Shown here: in pieces, positions 1 through 8,651 of the stretch
Position numbering within the stretch: the stretch's first letter is position 1
Layout of the letters: every line of letters begins with the position of its first letter
Assembly: GCA_900549955.1 (NCBI GenBank)
Contig: URQH01000004.1
Coordinates: 1 to 64,000 of the forward strand
DNA length: 64,000 nt
Direction of reading: 5' to 3'
Origin: an uncultured Eubacteriales bacterium
Lineage (GTDB): Bacteria > Bacillota > Clostridia > Christensenellales > CAG-138
The notes under the pieces: model-generated
Database searches by the model: none
What the model was told of the DNA's origin: nothing
What the model saw: only the letters and a program-made list of their open reading frames with translations
Translations under genes and position numbers: made by a program

Positions 1-84
1 GTCCCTATCCTTCTTCTCTTTTTTCCTCCTGTCCAAGATGTATTGTATACCTACAGGCTGTGCTGGTGCAGGATGGAAAAGGGG

Positions 85-113
85 TTGCATTGCAAGCGGA
101 TATGTGGTATACT
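85..113 (+). promoter_or_regulatory. promoter of the rimP-nusA-infB operon
   Basis: TTGCAT and TATACT are separated by exactly 17 bp, a good vegetative sigma-70/SigA promoter. Transcription would begin near position 120, giving a leader of about 80 nt that contains the hairpin at 139-165 before rimP. Confidence 0.75.
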
Positions 114-138
114 ACCCATGTTGGAATGTGAACTGGCC

Positions 139-165
139 GAGAGAGTGGGGAAATCCCACTCTTTC
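139..165 (+). promoter_or_regulatory. leader hairpin upstream of rimP
   Basis: An 11-bp stem (one G-T pair at 141/163) with the core AGAGTGGG/CCCACTCT and a 5-nt loop lies in the predicted 5' leader, followed by GTTTT. Its position and terminator-like shape suggest attenuation or binding by a product of the operon. Similar GTGGG/CCCAC hairpins before rimP in other Firmicutes are my recollection, not a database check. Confidence 0.5.
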
Positions 166-202
166 GTTTTGAGAGAGCCGGGATCGGCAGAAGGGGAACG
201 CT

Positions 203-658
203 TTGAAGACGACCGAACTGGTGGAGTCACTCTTGCGGGAGACGGTCGAGTCGCTCGGATTTATGCTTTGCGACGTGGAATTTGCCAAGGAGTATGGCAA
301 CTGGGTTCTCACGTTGTATATCGATCGCGAGGGTGGCGTGGATTTGAACGACTGTGAGCGCGTGAGCCGCGCGGTGGACCCGATTCTGGATCGCGAGGAT
401 CCCATTGAACAGACATATTATCTGAGCGTGTCATCGCTCGGCCTGGATCGCCCGCTGCGAAAGGACGCCGATTTTACGAGAAACGTGGGCAAGGAGCTGG
501 TCGTCCGGCTGTATGCCCCGTTCGAAGGCAGGAAGGAATGGGTGGGCACGTTGGAGACGTTTGATGCGGAAGCCTTTACGCTTTCTCTCGAGGATGGCCG
601 TCAGATGACGATCAAGCGCAAAGAGGCTGCGCTTGTCAAGCCCAACATCAGATTTTAA
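203..658 (+). CDS. rimP: ribosome maturation factor RimP
   Basis: Cytoplasmic factor for 30S subunit maturation, 151 aa, a normal length for the family. The N-terminal alpha/beta domain holds the family pattern around residues 35-70 (YIDREGG, then DCERVSR and the segment around LDREDPI), and the C-terminal SH3-like domain holds the SSLGLDRPL stretch. The start is TTG at 203, preceded by AAGGGG six bases upstream; no better ATG fits the family N-terminus. It is the first gene of the nusA-infB operon, as in most Firmicutes. Identity is very likely from both sequence pattern and gene order. Confidence 0.93.
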   Translation: MKTTELVESLLRETVESLGFMLCDVEFAKEYGNWVLTLYIDREGGVDLNDCERVSRAVDPILDREDPIEQTYYLSVSSLGLDRPLRKDADFTRNVGKELVVRLYAPFEGRKEWVGTLETFDAEAFTLSLEDGRQMTIKRKEAALVKPNIRF

Positions 659-692
659 CGATATAAAAATTGCGAAAGGAAGAGTCACGAAC

Positions 693-1784
693 ATGAATGC
701 GGAGTTTATTGAGGCGCTGAACGCACTGGAAAAGGAGCGCGGCATTGGCAAAGACATTTTGATCTCGGCCATTGAGGCCGCGTTGATTTCGGCGTACAAG
801 CGCAACTACGGCACCTCTGCCAACGTTCGGGCGGAGGTCGATCCGCTCACCGGAGATATTCAGATATTTGCTTCCAAAACGGTGGTGGAAACCGTAGAAA
901 ACCCGCACAATGAGATTTCGCTGGCCGAAGCCAAGAAGGTCAATGCGCTCTATGAGCTGGGAGACGTGCTGGAGGAGGAGATCAAGACGCGCGACTTTGG
1001 CCGCATTGCGGCGCAGACGGCCAAGCAGGTCGTTGTACAGCGCATCCGCGAGGCAGAGCGTGGCGTGATCTATGAGGAGTATGTCGAAAAGGAAAACGAA
1101 GTGCTGACCGCCATTGTCCAGCGCGTGGAGAAGGGCAACGCCTATGTGGAACTGGGCAGGACGGACGGCCTGCTCACGGCAAACGAGATGATTCCCGGCG
1201 AGACCTACGAAAACTCCGATCGCATCAAGGTGTATGTGCTTGAGGTGCGCAAGGACAACAAAGGGCCGCAGGTTCTCGTGTCCCGCACGCATCCAGGTCT
1301 GGTCAAGCGCCTGTTTGAACTGGAGGTGCCGGAGATCCAAAGCGGCGTAGTGCAGGTAAAATCCATTGCCCGTGAAGCCGGGTTCCGCACCAAGGTCGCC
1401 GTACATTCCACCGATCCGCAGGTGGATGCCGTCGGCGCGTGCGTGGGCCAGCGCGGCGCGCGTGTGGAGCGCATCGTAGCGGAACTGCACAACGAAAAGA
1501 TCGACATCATCGAGTGGGACGCCGATTCCGCGGTCTACATTGCCAAGGCGTTGAGCCCGGCTAAGGTTCTGATGGTCTATATCAACGAGGACGAGAAGGC
1601 CGCTAAAGTGATCGTGCCGGATGCGCAGCTGTCGCTGGCCATCGGCAAGGAGGGGCAGAATGCGCGGCTGGCGGCCAAGCTGACGGGCTGGAAGATCGAT
1701 ATCAAGAGCCAGTCGCAGGCAGAAGAGGCCATGGATGCAATGTTCGAGGAGAATCACCCGGACCCGGATGGAACGGAGGCGTAA
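693..1784 (+). CDS. nusA: transcription termination/antitermination protein NusA
   Basis: RNA polymerase-binding elongation factor of 363 aa, the short Firmicutes form without the C-terminal acidic repeats of Proteobacteria. In order: NusA N-terminal domain (about 1-125), S1 domain (about 130-200), and two KH domains with GQRG and GKEG loops (about 205-345). The frame is open further upstream, but ATG 693 is chosen because AAAGGAAGAG lies just before it and the protein then begins in the family manner (MNAEFIEALN). It follows rimP by 34 bp and precedes ylxR by 3 bp, so it is in the same transcript. Confidence 0.95.
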   Translation: MNAEFIEALNALEKERGIGKDILISAIEAALISAYKRNYGTSANVRAEVDPLTGDIQIFASKTVVETVENPHNEISLAEAKKVNALYELGDVLEEEIKTRDFGRIAAQTAKQVVVQRIREAERGVIYEEYVEKENEVLTAIVQRVEKGNAYVELGRTDGLLTANEMIPGETYENSDRIKVYVLEVRKDNKGPQVLVSRTHPGLVKRLFELEVPEIQSGVVQVKSIAREAGFRTKVAVHSTDPQVDAVGACVGQRGARVERIVAELHNEKIDIIEWDADSAVYIAKALSPAKVLMVYINEDEKAAKVIVPDAQLSLAIGKEGQNARLAAKLTGWKIDIKSQSQAEEAMDAMFEENHPDPDGTEA

Positions 1785-1787
1785 CGT

Positions 1788-2063
1788 TTGCCAAAGAAGA
1801 TCCCCATGCGCATGTGCGTGGCCTGCCGCCAGATGCGCCCGAAACGAGAACTGATTCGGATTGTCCGCACGCCGGAGGGGACGGTGATACTCGACCGTTC
1901 CGGTCGTGCGAACGGCCGCGGCGCGTACCTTTGCGACTCGCAGGATTGTTTTCGCCGCGCGGTCAAGACGCGCGCACTGGAGCGTGCGCTGGAATCCAGG
2001 CTGGATGAGGATGTTTTGCAATCCTTGCAGGAGGCGCTGCATGCGGGATCGACGGCTGAATGA
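1788..2063 (+). CDS. ylxR: YlxR family RNA-binding protein (RnpM-like)
   Basis: Small basic protein of 91 aa (DUF448). The pattern MRMCVACRQMRPKREL near the N-terminus and the GRGAYLC segment near residue 45 are family hallmarks. Relatives bind RNA, and the B. subtilis member was reported to modulate RNase P, hence the alternative name RnpM. Start is TTG at 1788, three bases after the nusA stop, so translation is probably coupled. Its 3' end overlaps the next gene by 23 bp. Confidence 0.9.
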   Translation: MPKKIPMRMCVACRQMRPKRELIRIVRTPEGTVILDRSGRANGRGAYLCDSQDCFRRAVKTRALERALESRLDEDVLQSLQEALHAGSTAE

Positions 2064-2397
2064 CGCGATTGGCCTGTGCATGAAGGCCGGCCGGTGCCGT
2101 TCAGGCGACTTTACCGTGGAGAAGCTGGCGCGCGCGGGCGAAGCCAGGTTGGTATTGCTGGATGCGCAAATCTCGGCAGCGACCCGCGAACGATATGAGC
2201 GCCTGTGCAGCCGCGAACAGATTCCCTTGTTGACGATTCAGGCGCTTGGCGCAGCAATCGGCAAACCGGAACGGATGGTTGCGGCGGTCACAGATCAGGG
2301 ATTTGCCAATATGATACAACGTGCGGCGGCGGATGCGCCAACGCAGGACGAGCATACGTCCAAAACAAACGATCGGGGGCATGAGCAGAATGGCTAA
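2041..2397 (+). CDS. ylxQ: L7Ae/L30e-like ribosomal protein YlxQ
   Basis: 118-aa member of the L7Ae/L30e/Gadd45 kink-turn binding family usually found between ylxR and infB. The fold pattern is visible: GLCMKAGRCRSG near residue 10, then LVLLDAQISAATRERY and the PLLTI strand. ATG 2041 is chosen because AGGAGG lies six bases upstream, inside ylxR; the open frame further upstream is out-of-frame ylxR sequence. The RNA target is unknown. It overlaps infB by 8 bp. Confidence 0.85.
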   Translation: MRDRRLNDAIGLCMKAGRCRSGDFTVEKLARAGEARLVLLDAQISAATRERYERLCSREQIPLLTIQALGAAIGKPERMVAAVTDQGFANMIQRAAADAPTQDEHTSKTNDRGHEQNG

Positions 2398-5041
2398 CAA
2401 AAACTATTTGGACACAGCAAAGCAGCTGCGGGAGGGAGTGAGCGCGCTTCTTGCGCGTATTAACGTCGCGCAGTCTTCGGTGACCGATCTGCTGGCGCAG
2501 GTCAAGGAGGCCGAAAAGACTTTGCTGGAGAAGGAGGAGCAGGAGCGGCGTGAGCGTCTGGAACGCGAGCGGCAGGAACGCCTGCGCTCCGTGCTGGCCT
2601 CTGATAAGGATCTTGCCGTCCATGTGGGAGGTGTCGATGAGCCGGAGGAAGAAGGCCCTGCTGCCTCAGAGCCTCCGGCGGACGAAGCGACGCCTGCTGC
2701 CAATCGCCCCGATACAGTGGTGGCCGAGGAAGCGCCTGCGGCACCCGATTCGACGCCTCCGCGCGTTGCCACGGCGGCCGAAGCACGGGTGCCGGCCGAA
2801 CAGCCCGCACCTGCTGCCGTACCGGAGATCGAGCGGAAGCCGGTTGAACGCCACAGTGGGTATGAAGCCCATGTGATTGAACCTTCTGCCGGCGCGCCAT
2901 CGCGCAGGACACAACAGCCTTCGAGCGGCTACCAGCGACCCGCGCAACAGGGCGGTTATCAGCAGCGGCCCGCGCAACAGGGCGGCTATCAGCAGCGGTC
3001 TGCGCAGCAGGGCGGCTATCAGCAGCGTCCCGCGCAACAGGGCGGCAACAGACGCGCTGCTGCAACTGCTGTCCCCGGTGGAAAGGAGCGGTCTGGGGGA
3101 TTTGACTCTAATCGCAGCTCCTACCAGCGCAATTATGACACGGATAAAAAGGCAAAGAATAAGAAAGCGATCCAAAAGGAATCCGGCCCGGACGCCCGCA
3201 ACTGGGAGGACGATGGCGTCGTGGGCAACCGCAAGGTGAAGCGCGGCAAGCAGCAGCCCGTCCACAGGCCAGAGCCCGTTGTGATCGAAAAGGCGGTGAT
3301 TACAACGGAACTGATTTCTGTGAAAGAGCTCTCCGAAAAGATCGGCAAGCCGGCGGCGGAGATCATCAAAAAACTGTTCATGCTCGGCATCATGGCGACC
3401 ATCAACCAGGAGATCGATTTTGATACCTGCGAGTTGATCGCATCGGAGTACAACATTGAGCTGGAGCAGAAGCTGAGTAAGTCGTTTGAGGAAGTGCTGA
3501 GCGACAGCGCCGATGAGGAGGATTCGCCGGATCAGCTGGTTGAGCGGCCCCCGGTCGTCACGATTATGGGCCATGTTGACCACGGCAAAACTTCCTTGCT
3601 GGATGCGATTCGCAACAGCAGCGTGACGGAAGGTGAAGCCGGCGGTATTACGCAGCACATCGGCGCCTATACGGTCGTCTGCAACGGGCGAAAGATCACG
3701 TTTATCGACACGCCTGGTCACGAGGCGTTCACGTCCATGCGCGCCCGCGGGGCGCAGGTGACGGATATCGTCATCCTGGTCGTGGCGGCCGATGATGGCA
3801 TCATGCCGCAGACGATCGAGGCCATCAACCACGCCAAAGCGGCAAACGTGCCCATTGTCGTGGCAATCAACAAGATGGATCGCCCCGAGGCGGACCCGGA
3901 GCGTGTGAAGCAGCAGCTGACCGAATATGGCCTGGTCAGCGAGGAATGGGGCGGCGATACCATTTGCGTGCCCGTCTCCGCGAAGACGCATTTGAACCTC
4001 GACACCCTGCTTGAAATGGTCTTGCTGCAGGCCGACGTGCTGGAGCTCAAGGCCAATCCGAAGCGCCTGGCCAAGGGCACCATCATCGAAGCCAAGCTGG
4101 ACAAGGGACGCGGCCCGATTGCGACCGTGCTTGTGCAGAACGGTACGCTCAAAAAGGGCGATACGATCGTGGCAGGCATGGCGTATGGCCGTGTGCGCGC
4201 CATGATGGACGACCGCGGCCGCGTGGTCACTGCGGCCGGCCCGTCCATGCCGGTGGAGGTGCTGGGCTTCAACGAAGTGCCGGATGCGGGCGACATCCTG
4301 AACGTGGCGGAGATCGACAAGCTGTCGAGGCAGGTCGTCGAAGAACGGCGCGATAAGCTCAAGGCGGCCCAGCTCAAGAACCTGAGCAAGGTATCGCTGG
4401 ACGACCTGTTCAGCCAGATGGCCGAAGGCGAGCTCAAGGATCTGAACCTCATCATCAAGGCCGATGTGCAGGGTTCGGTCGAGGCGGTGCGACAGGCGCT
4501 TGAGAAGCTGTCCAACGACGAGGTACGCGTCAAGTGCATCCACGGCGGCGTGGGTGCGATTACCGGTTCCGATATCATGTTCGCTTCTGCGTCGAACGCC
4601 ATCGTCATCGGCTTTAACGTGCGGCCGGATTCGACGGCGCGCACCATGGCGGAGCGCGAAAAGGTCGACGTGCGCACCTACCGCGTCATCTACAATGCCA
4701 TTGAGGATGTGGAAAACGCCATGAAGGGCATGTTCAAGCCCGTCTATCAGGAAGTGGAGCTGGGGCGCGCTTCCGTGCGCAACACGTTCAAGGTGTCCGG
4801 CGTGGGCACGATTGCCGGCGCGTATGTGCAGGATGGCAAGGTGACCCGCAACGCGCAGGTTCGCGTCGTGCGGGATGGCGTTGTGGTGCACGAGGGGAAG
4901 ATCGCCTCTCTCAAGCGATTTAAGGATGATGCGCGCGAAGTCGCTGCCGGCTACGAATGTGGTATTGGCATCGAAGGCTTCAACGACGTCCAGGAGGGCG
5001 ACGTGATCGAGGCGTTCATCATGGAAGAGGTTCAGAGATAA
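2390..5041 (+). CDS. infB: translation initiation factor IF-2
   Basis: GTPase that brings initiator tRNA to the 30S subunit; 883 aa. N-terminal half: a charged coiled segment, then a Gln/Gly-rich low-complexity linker with a near-perfect 10-residue repeat. The IF2_N domain follows (about 305-360), then the G domain from about residue 390 (GHVDHGKT, DTPGHE, NKMD, SAK), domain II and the C-terminal fMet-tRNA binding domain. ATG 2390 is preferred over the in-frame ATG 2381 because the GGGGG motif is correctly spaced only for 2390. It overlaps ylxQ by 8 bp. The G-domain motifs look complete. Confidence 0.96.
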   Translation: MANKNYLDTAKQLREGVSALLARINVAQSSVTDLLAQVKEAEKTLLEKEEQERRERLERERQERLRSVLASDKDLAVHVGGVDEPEEEGPAASEPPADEATPAANRPDTVVAEEAPAAPDSTPPRVATAAEARVPAEQPAPAAVPEIERKPVERHSGYEAHVIEPSAGAPSRRTQQPSSGYQRPAQQGGYQQRPAQQGGYQQRSAQQGGYQQRPAQQGGNRRAAATAVPGGKERSGGFDSNRSSYQRNYDTDKKAKNKKAIQKESGPDARNWEDDGVVGNRKVKRGKQQPVHRPEPVVIEKAVITTELISVKELSEKIGKPAAEIIKKLFMLGIMATINQEIDFDTCELIASEYNIELEQKLSKSFEEVLSDSADEEDSPDQLVERPPVVTIMGHVDHGKTSLLDAIRNSSVTEGEAGGITQHIGAYTVVCNGRKITFIDTPGHEAFTSMRARGAQVTDIVILVVAADDGIMPQTIEAINHAKAANVPIVVAINKMDRPEADPERVKQQLTEYGLVSEEWGGDTICVPVSAKTHLNLDTLLEMVLLQADVLELKANPKRLAKGTIIEAKLDKGRGPIATVLVQNGTLKKGDTIVAGMAYGRVRAMMDDRGRVVTAAGPSMPVEVLGFNEVPDAGDILNVAEIDKLSRQVVEERRDKLKAAQLKNLSKVSLDDLFSQMAEGELKDLNLIIKADVQGSVEAVRQALEKLSNDEVRVKCIHGGVGAITGSDIMFASASNAIVIGFNVRPDSTARTMAEREKVDVRTYRVIYNAIEDVENAMKGMFKPVYQEVELGRASVRNTFKVSGVGTIAGAYVQDGKVTRNAQVRVVRDGVVVHEGKIASLKRFKDDAREVAAGYECGIGIEGFNDVQEGDVIEAFIMEEVQR
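2927..3046 (+). repeat. in-frame 30-bp tandem repeat inside infB
   Basis: Four copies of a 30-bp unit encode GYQQRPAQQG-type decapeptides in the disordered N-terminal linker of IF-2; the first copy lacks one Gln codon. Copies differ at only a few third or first codon positions, which suggests recent slippage-driven expansion and possible copy-number variation between strains. Confidence 0.85.
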
Positions 5042-5050
5042 GGAGTTGCT

Positions 5051-5416
5051 ATGTCCGCGATTCGCAGCGACAGGATGAACGAAGAGCTGAAAAAGACCAT
5101 CAGCGAGATCGTGCGCGAGATGAAGGATCCCCGTCTGTCGAACATGACGACGATCACCGGCGTGGAGATCACCCGCGACTTGAAATACGCCAAGGTACGC
5201 GTGTCCGTGTATGACAGGCAGGAGCAGGTGCGGCATGAGACGGTTGAGGCGCTCAATCACGCCGCCGGGTTCGTGGCCCGCGAGGTGGGGCAGCGCATGC
5301 TGATCCGCCGCGTGCCCGCGCTTCGGTTTTTGCTCGACGATTCCATCGCCTACAGCGTACACATTTCCGAGATACTGAACGAGCTGCAAAAGGAGAGGAA
5401 GCCTGAGGATGATTGA
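5051..5416 (+). CDS. rbfA: ribosome-binding factor A
   Basis: 30S maturation and cold-adaptation factor of 121 aa with a KH-like fold. The N-terminus (SDRMNEELKKTISEIVREMKDPRL) and the C-terminal RVPALRFLLDDS segment are diagnostic. ATG 5051 has AAGGAG at proper spacing, partly made of the infB stop codon region. The end overlaps the next gene by 8 bp. Standard place after infB. Confidence 0.95.
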   Translation: MSAIRSDRMNEELKKTISEIVREMKDPRLSNMTTITGVEITRDLKYAKVRVSVYDRQEQVRHETVEALNHAAGFVAREVGQRMLIRRVPALRFLLDDSIAYSVHISEILNELQKERKPEDD

Positions 5417-6371
5417 CCGGGCGGTTCGTTTCCTGCAGGAGCAGGACGATCTGACGCTGATAGCCCACATTTCGCCGGATGGGGACACGCTGGGTTCCTC
5501 TTTGGCGCTCATGCGCGCGCTGCGCCAACTGGGCAAGCGTGTGCAGGTCGTGTGTGCCAACCCGGTACCGGCGACGTATCGCTTCTGTCCCCATGCGGAG
5601 GAAGTGTTGTTGCCGGATGCGGCGCGCCAGACCGATGCGGTGGTGACGGTTGACTGTGCGGACAAGCTGCGCACCGGGGCCTGCGCGACGCTGCTTGAAC
5701 GGGCGCGTAATACGCTCAACATCGATCACCACGGCACTAACCATGGCTTTGCCCAGGAAAACTGGGTGGAACATGCGGGTGCGACGGGCGAGCTGATCTA
5801 TCGCATTCTCGTGCGGCTCGGCGTAAAGCCCGATGTGGAAACGGCGTCGCTGCTGTATGTGGCGCTGGCTTCGGATACCGGCAATTTTTCGTATTCCAAC
5901 ACCACGCCGGATACCTTTCGCATTACGGCGGACTTGCTGGAATGCGGCATCGACCTGCCGGAGCTGAACCGCCGGCTGTTTCGGACCATCCCGTTTCGCA
6001 AACTGTTGTTGCAGGCGCGTGCCTTTGCAGGCTGCCAACTGTATGAGGACGAGCGCATTGCCATATCGGCGCTTACACGGCAAGACTTGGCCGCGTGCGG
6101 CGCTGTACCCGACGATGCCGAGGGGTTGATTGACAGCCTGCGCGACATTGAAACGGTGGAGATTGCCGCGGTGCTGCGCGAACAGCTGGATGGTCGCATT
6201 CACGTCAGTCTCCGTGGCAAACGCGTGGCCGATGTCAGCCAGGTGGCGCTGCGGTTTGGCGGCGGCGGGCATCGACTTGCTGCCGGCTGCGTCATCGCAC
6301 TGCCGCTGCGCGCGGCGGTGGACGCCGTGCTGGACGCGGCGCGCGAGGTGTTGTTGCAGGGTGAGACTTGA
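5409..6371 (+). CDS. nrnA: DHH/DHHA1 phosphoesterase, NrnA-like oligoribonuclease / pAp phosphatase
   Basis: 320-aa cytoplasmic metal-dependent phosphoesterase that in relatives degrades nano-RNAs and dephosphorylates pAp. DHH domain: HISPDGDTLGSS near residue 20, a DCAD motif near residue 80 and the DHHGTN signature near residue 105. DHHA1 domain: the GGGGH motif near residue 288. Start ATG 5409 lies within the last codons of rbfA and overlaps it by 8 bp. Position between rbfA and truB is conserved in Firmicutes. Confidence 0.92.
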   Translation: MIDRAVRFLQEQDDLTLIAHISPDGDTLGSSLALMRALRQLGKRVQVVCANPVPATYRFCPHAEEVLLPDAARQTDAVVTVDCADKLRTGACATLLERARNTLNIDHHGTNHGFAQENWVEHAGATGELIYRILVRLGVKPDVETASLLYVALASDTGNFSYSNTTPDTFRITADLLECGIDLPELNRRLFRTIPFRKLLLQARAFAGCQLYEDERIAISALTRQDLAACGAVPDDAEGLIDSLRDIETVEIAAVLREQLDGRIHVSLRGKRVADVSQVALRFGGGGHRLAAGCVIALPLRAAVDAVLDAAREVLLQGET

Positions 6372-7249
6372 TGGACGGCGTCGTAGTGCTGCTCAAGCCG
6401 CCGGGCATGTCTTCCAGCAACGCGGTCTATGACGTTCGGCGTATTTTTTCTGAAAAGCGCGCGGGGCACACGGGAACCCTGGATCCGGGTGCGGCAGGCG
6501 TGTTGCCCATCTGCCTTGGCCGTGCGACCCGGCTGTTCGATTTTTTTGTCGAAAAGGAAAAGACCTATGTGGCCGAGCTCGCCTTTGGTGCGGAGACCGA
6601 TACGCAAGATGCGTATGGAACCGTACAGGCACGGTCGGATACTGTCGTTGCGCGCGAGAAGCTGGTTGCCGTGTTGCCGCAGTTTTGCGGCGAAATTACC
6701 CAGGTCGCCCCGGCCTACTCTGCGCTCAAGGTGGATGGCCGCAAGATGTACGACCTGGCGCGTGCGGGTGAAGCGGTGCCGGAGCGGCTGCGAACGACGT
6801 TTGTAGGGGAAATTGAGATACTGGAAGAGCCTGCGCCCAACCGCTTTTTGTTGCGGGTGCGCTGCTCTCGCGGCACCTATGTGCGTACGCTCTGCGCGGA
6901 TATTGGCCGGGCAGTCGGCGTTCCGGCGCATATGGCCTTTTTGCTTCGGACGAATTCGGGCCCGTTTTGCGTACAGCAGTCGTGGACGGTGGCGGAGCTT
7001 GAGACCATGCGCGAGGCGGGCACGCTGGATCGGGCTGTGCTGACCTGCGAAGAGACGCTTGGCTTTTTGCCTCCGTTGGAACTGGGCGCACACAGAAGAA
7101 CGCCCTCGATGAACGGATTGCCTACGGGCACAAGCGCGCCGGATGGCGCCGTGCGCCTGTATGCGGGCGGCATGTTTTTGGGGGTTGGCCGTGTCTTGCA
7201 GGGAGAAGCCCGGCTTGCGGTACATCTGTATCAGAATGGAGAAGCATGA
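6371..7249 (+). CDS. truB: tRNA pseudouridine(55) synthase TruB
   Basis: Makes pseudouridine 55 in the T-loop of tRNAs; 292 aa. The catalytic-aspartate motif is GTLDPGAAG near residue 35, with the family KPPGMSS motif near residue 10 and RCSRGTYVRTL near residue 165. ATG 6371 is used, with AGGGTGAG upstream; a TTG one codon earlier is possible. It overlaps the nrnA stop by 1 bp. The C-terminus has a short PUA-like tail. Confidence 0.95.
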   Translation: MDGVVVLLKPPGMSSSNAVYDVRRIFSEKRAGHTGTLDPGAAGVLPICLGRATRLFDFFVEKEKTYVAELAFGAETDTQDAYGTVQARSDTVVAREKLVAVLPQFCGEITQVAPAYSALKVDGRKMYDLARAGEAVPERLRTTFVGEIEILEEPAPNRFLLRVRCSRGTYVRTLCADIGRAVGVPAHMAFLLRTNSGPFCVQQSWTVAELETMREAGTLDRAVLTCEETLGFLPPLELGAHRRTPSMNGLPTGTSAPDGAVRLYAGGMFLGVGRVLQGEARLAVHLYQNGEA

Positions 7250-8145
7250 CGAAGGGTAGGGAAAGGGCGGTTGTTGCCCTTGGTATGTTTGATGGCGTCC
7301 ATGTGGGGCATCAGCGCCTTTTGGACGTCGCGCAGCAGGAGGCTGCCAGGCTGCGAGCCGTCGCGGCGGTATACACGTTTTCCAACCATCCGCTTTCCGT
7401 GCTGGGCGGTACGCCCCGGCTGTTGACGGATGCGCAGACCCGCCGTGCGTTACTGCTGGCCGGTGGCGTTGCCGAGGTCGTGATGACCCCGTTTGACCTG
7501 GCGCTGGCGCGCAGCACGCCGGAGGCATTTCTCGAGCGGCTTGCGGCGCAGTGGGAACTGGCTGGTGTGGTGGCTGGCTATAACTATACCTTTGGGGATC
7601 GTGCAAGCGGCACAGCAGATACGCTGCGCAAGCTTGGACGGGAGCATGGCTTTGCCGTGTTCATTGTGCCGCCCGTGTTGCTGGATGGGACACCTGTCTC
7701 CAGCACGCGTATCCGCAGGCTGATTGAAGAAGCGGGCGATGTTACGACAGCCGGGAAGCTGCTGGGCAGGCCATACCGCCTGTCCGGCGACGTGATTGCT
7801 AACCGGCAGAACGGAAGACGGTTCGGGTATCCGACTGCAAACATTGCCGTGCAACCGGACGCCGTGCTGCCGCTTACCGGGGTTTATGCTACCCGCGCGC
7901 ATGCGGGGCAGCGGAGCTGGGTAGCGGTGACCAACGTTGGCACAAACCCCACGGTGCACGGCGATCACGTGAGCGTGGAAACGCATCTGCTCGACTTTGC
8001 CGGCGACCTGTATGGGCAGCGACTGTCGGTCGATTTTTATGAAAGGTTGCGGGGCGAGTTTGCCTTTGAAAGCGAGCGGGCGCTCGTCGCGCGCATTGCA
8101 AAGGATGTTGAAACGGCGCGCCAACTTTTGGAAAACCGCGCTTGA
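7246..8145 (+). CDS. ribF: bifunctional riboflavin kinase / FAD synthetase
   Basis: Converts riboflavin to FMN and FMN to FAD; 299 aa. The N-terminal nucleotidyltransferase domain has GMFDGVHVGH at residues 13-22 and the PVSSTRIRRLI region near residue 155. The C-terminal flavokinase domain carries the GRRFGYPTAN motif near residue 192. It starts a little closer to the nucleotide-binding loop than most homologues. ATG overlaps the truB stop as ATGA, implying coupling. Last gene of the first transcription unit; a new promoter follows. Confidence 0.93.
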   Translation: MTKGRERAVVALGMFDGVHVGHQRLLDVAQQEAARLRAVAAVYTFSNHPLSVLGGTPRLLTDAQTRRALLLAGGVAEVVMTPFDLALARSTPEAFLERLAAQWELAGVVAGYNYTFGDRASGTADTLRKLGREHGFAVFIVPPVLLDGTPVSSTRIRRLIEEAGDVTTAGKLLGRPYRLSGDVIANRQNGRRFGYPTANIAVQPDAVLPLTGVYATRAHAGQRSWVAVTNVGTNPTVHGDHVSVETHLLDFAGDLYGQRLSVDFYERLRGEFAFESERALVARIAKDVETARQLLENRA

Positions 8146-8162
8146 AAACTTGCATTTGCCTG

Positions 8163-8191
8163 TTTACAAGGCGAGGCAGATGTGGTAAAAT
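8163..8191 (+). promoter_or_regulatory. promoter of rpsO
   Basis: TTTACA and TAAAAT with a 17-bp spacer, directly after the ribF stop. Predicted start near 8198 gives an approximately 84-nt leader before rpsO. Confidence 0.7.
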
Positions 8192-8197
8192 ATGAAG

Positions 8198-8281
8198 AAC
8201 TTTGAACCGGCTACATGGTTTTGCGATTCTCCGACGCATTACTCTGTTGCCGGGGATACAGAAATAATGGAGGATACCACA
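8198..8281 (+). promoter_or_regulatory. rpsO 5' leader, possibly autoregulatory
   Basis: The leader contains CCGGC at 8207-8211 and GCCGG at 8249-8253, which can close a stem around about 37 nt just before the GGAGG. S15 is known to repress its own mRNA through structured leaders in several bacteria. Whether this is such a site is inference; only a five-bp helix is evident. Confidence 0.3.
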
Positions 8282-8536
8282 ATGACCAAACAGGAAATCA
8301 TCGAAAAGTATGCCTTGCACGAGGGCGACACCGGTTCTCCCGAGGTGCAGATCGCGCTGCTCACCGAGCGCATCAACCACCTGAACGAGCACCTCAAGCT
8401 GCATAAGAAGGATCACCATTCCCGTCGCGGCCTGCTCAAGATGGTCGGTCAGCGCAGAGGCCTTTTGAACTATCTGAAGGAAAAGGACATCGAGCGCTAC
8501 AGAGCGATCCTTGCAAGCTTGAACCTCAGAAAGTAA
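8282..8536 (+). CDS. rpsO: 30S ribosomal protein S15
   Basis: 84-aa primary 16S rRNA-binding protein. The core pattern is complete: HEGDTGSPEVQIALLTERI, then HKKDHHSRRGLL and the terminal YRAILASLNLRK. ATG 8282 is preceded by GGAGG at 8269-8273. The frame is open upstream but that part is leader. Followed by an intrinsic terminator and then pnp, the standard rpsO-pnp arrangement. Confidence 0.97.
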   Translation: MTKQEIIEKYALHEGDTGSPEVQIALLTERINHLNEHLKLHKKDHHSRRGLLKMVGQRRGLLNYLKEKDIERYRAILASLNLRK

Positions 8537-8537
8537 A

Positions 8538-8570
8538 GAAATGGGCGGGGCTTGAACCCGCCTTTCTTTT
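8538..8570 (+). terminator. intrinsic terminator after rpsO
   Basis: A 6-bp GC stem (GGCGGG/CCCGCC) with 7-nt loop followed by TTTCTTTT. Because pnp follows at once without a clear promoter, it may act as a partial terminator. Confidence 0.7.
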
Positions 8571-8651
8571 ATTTTCTTCGTTTGAGCATTCGCTCTGTGA
8601 AATGGGAAGTTTTGAAAGAAGATAAAGGAAAAGAAGGAGCAAAAAAGAGAG

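Noticed and set aside
43..357. Open frame overlapping the rimP promoter and start
   Set aside because: It begins upstream of the promoter, its inner ATG at 118 precedes the likely transcription start, and it conflicts with rimP.
2927..3046. Direct repeats as a CRISPR array
   Set aside because: Contiguous in-frame protein repeats without spacers; the same holds for the TAKP repeat at 44629-44746.
2666..5722. Very long open frame on the minus strand opposite infB (also 648-2081, 8526-10598 and others)
   Set aside because: They mirror strongly coding plus-strand genes in GC-rich DNA, have no ribosome binding sites and no recognisable domains.
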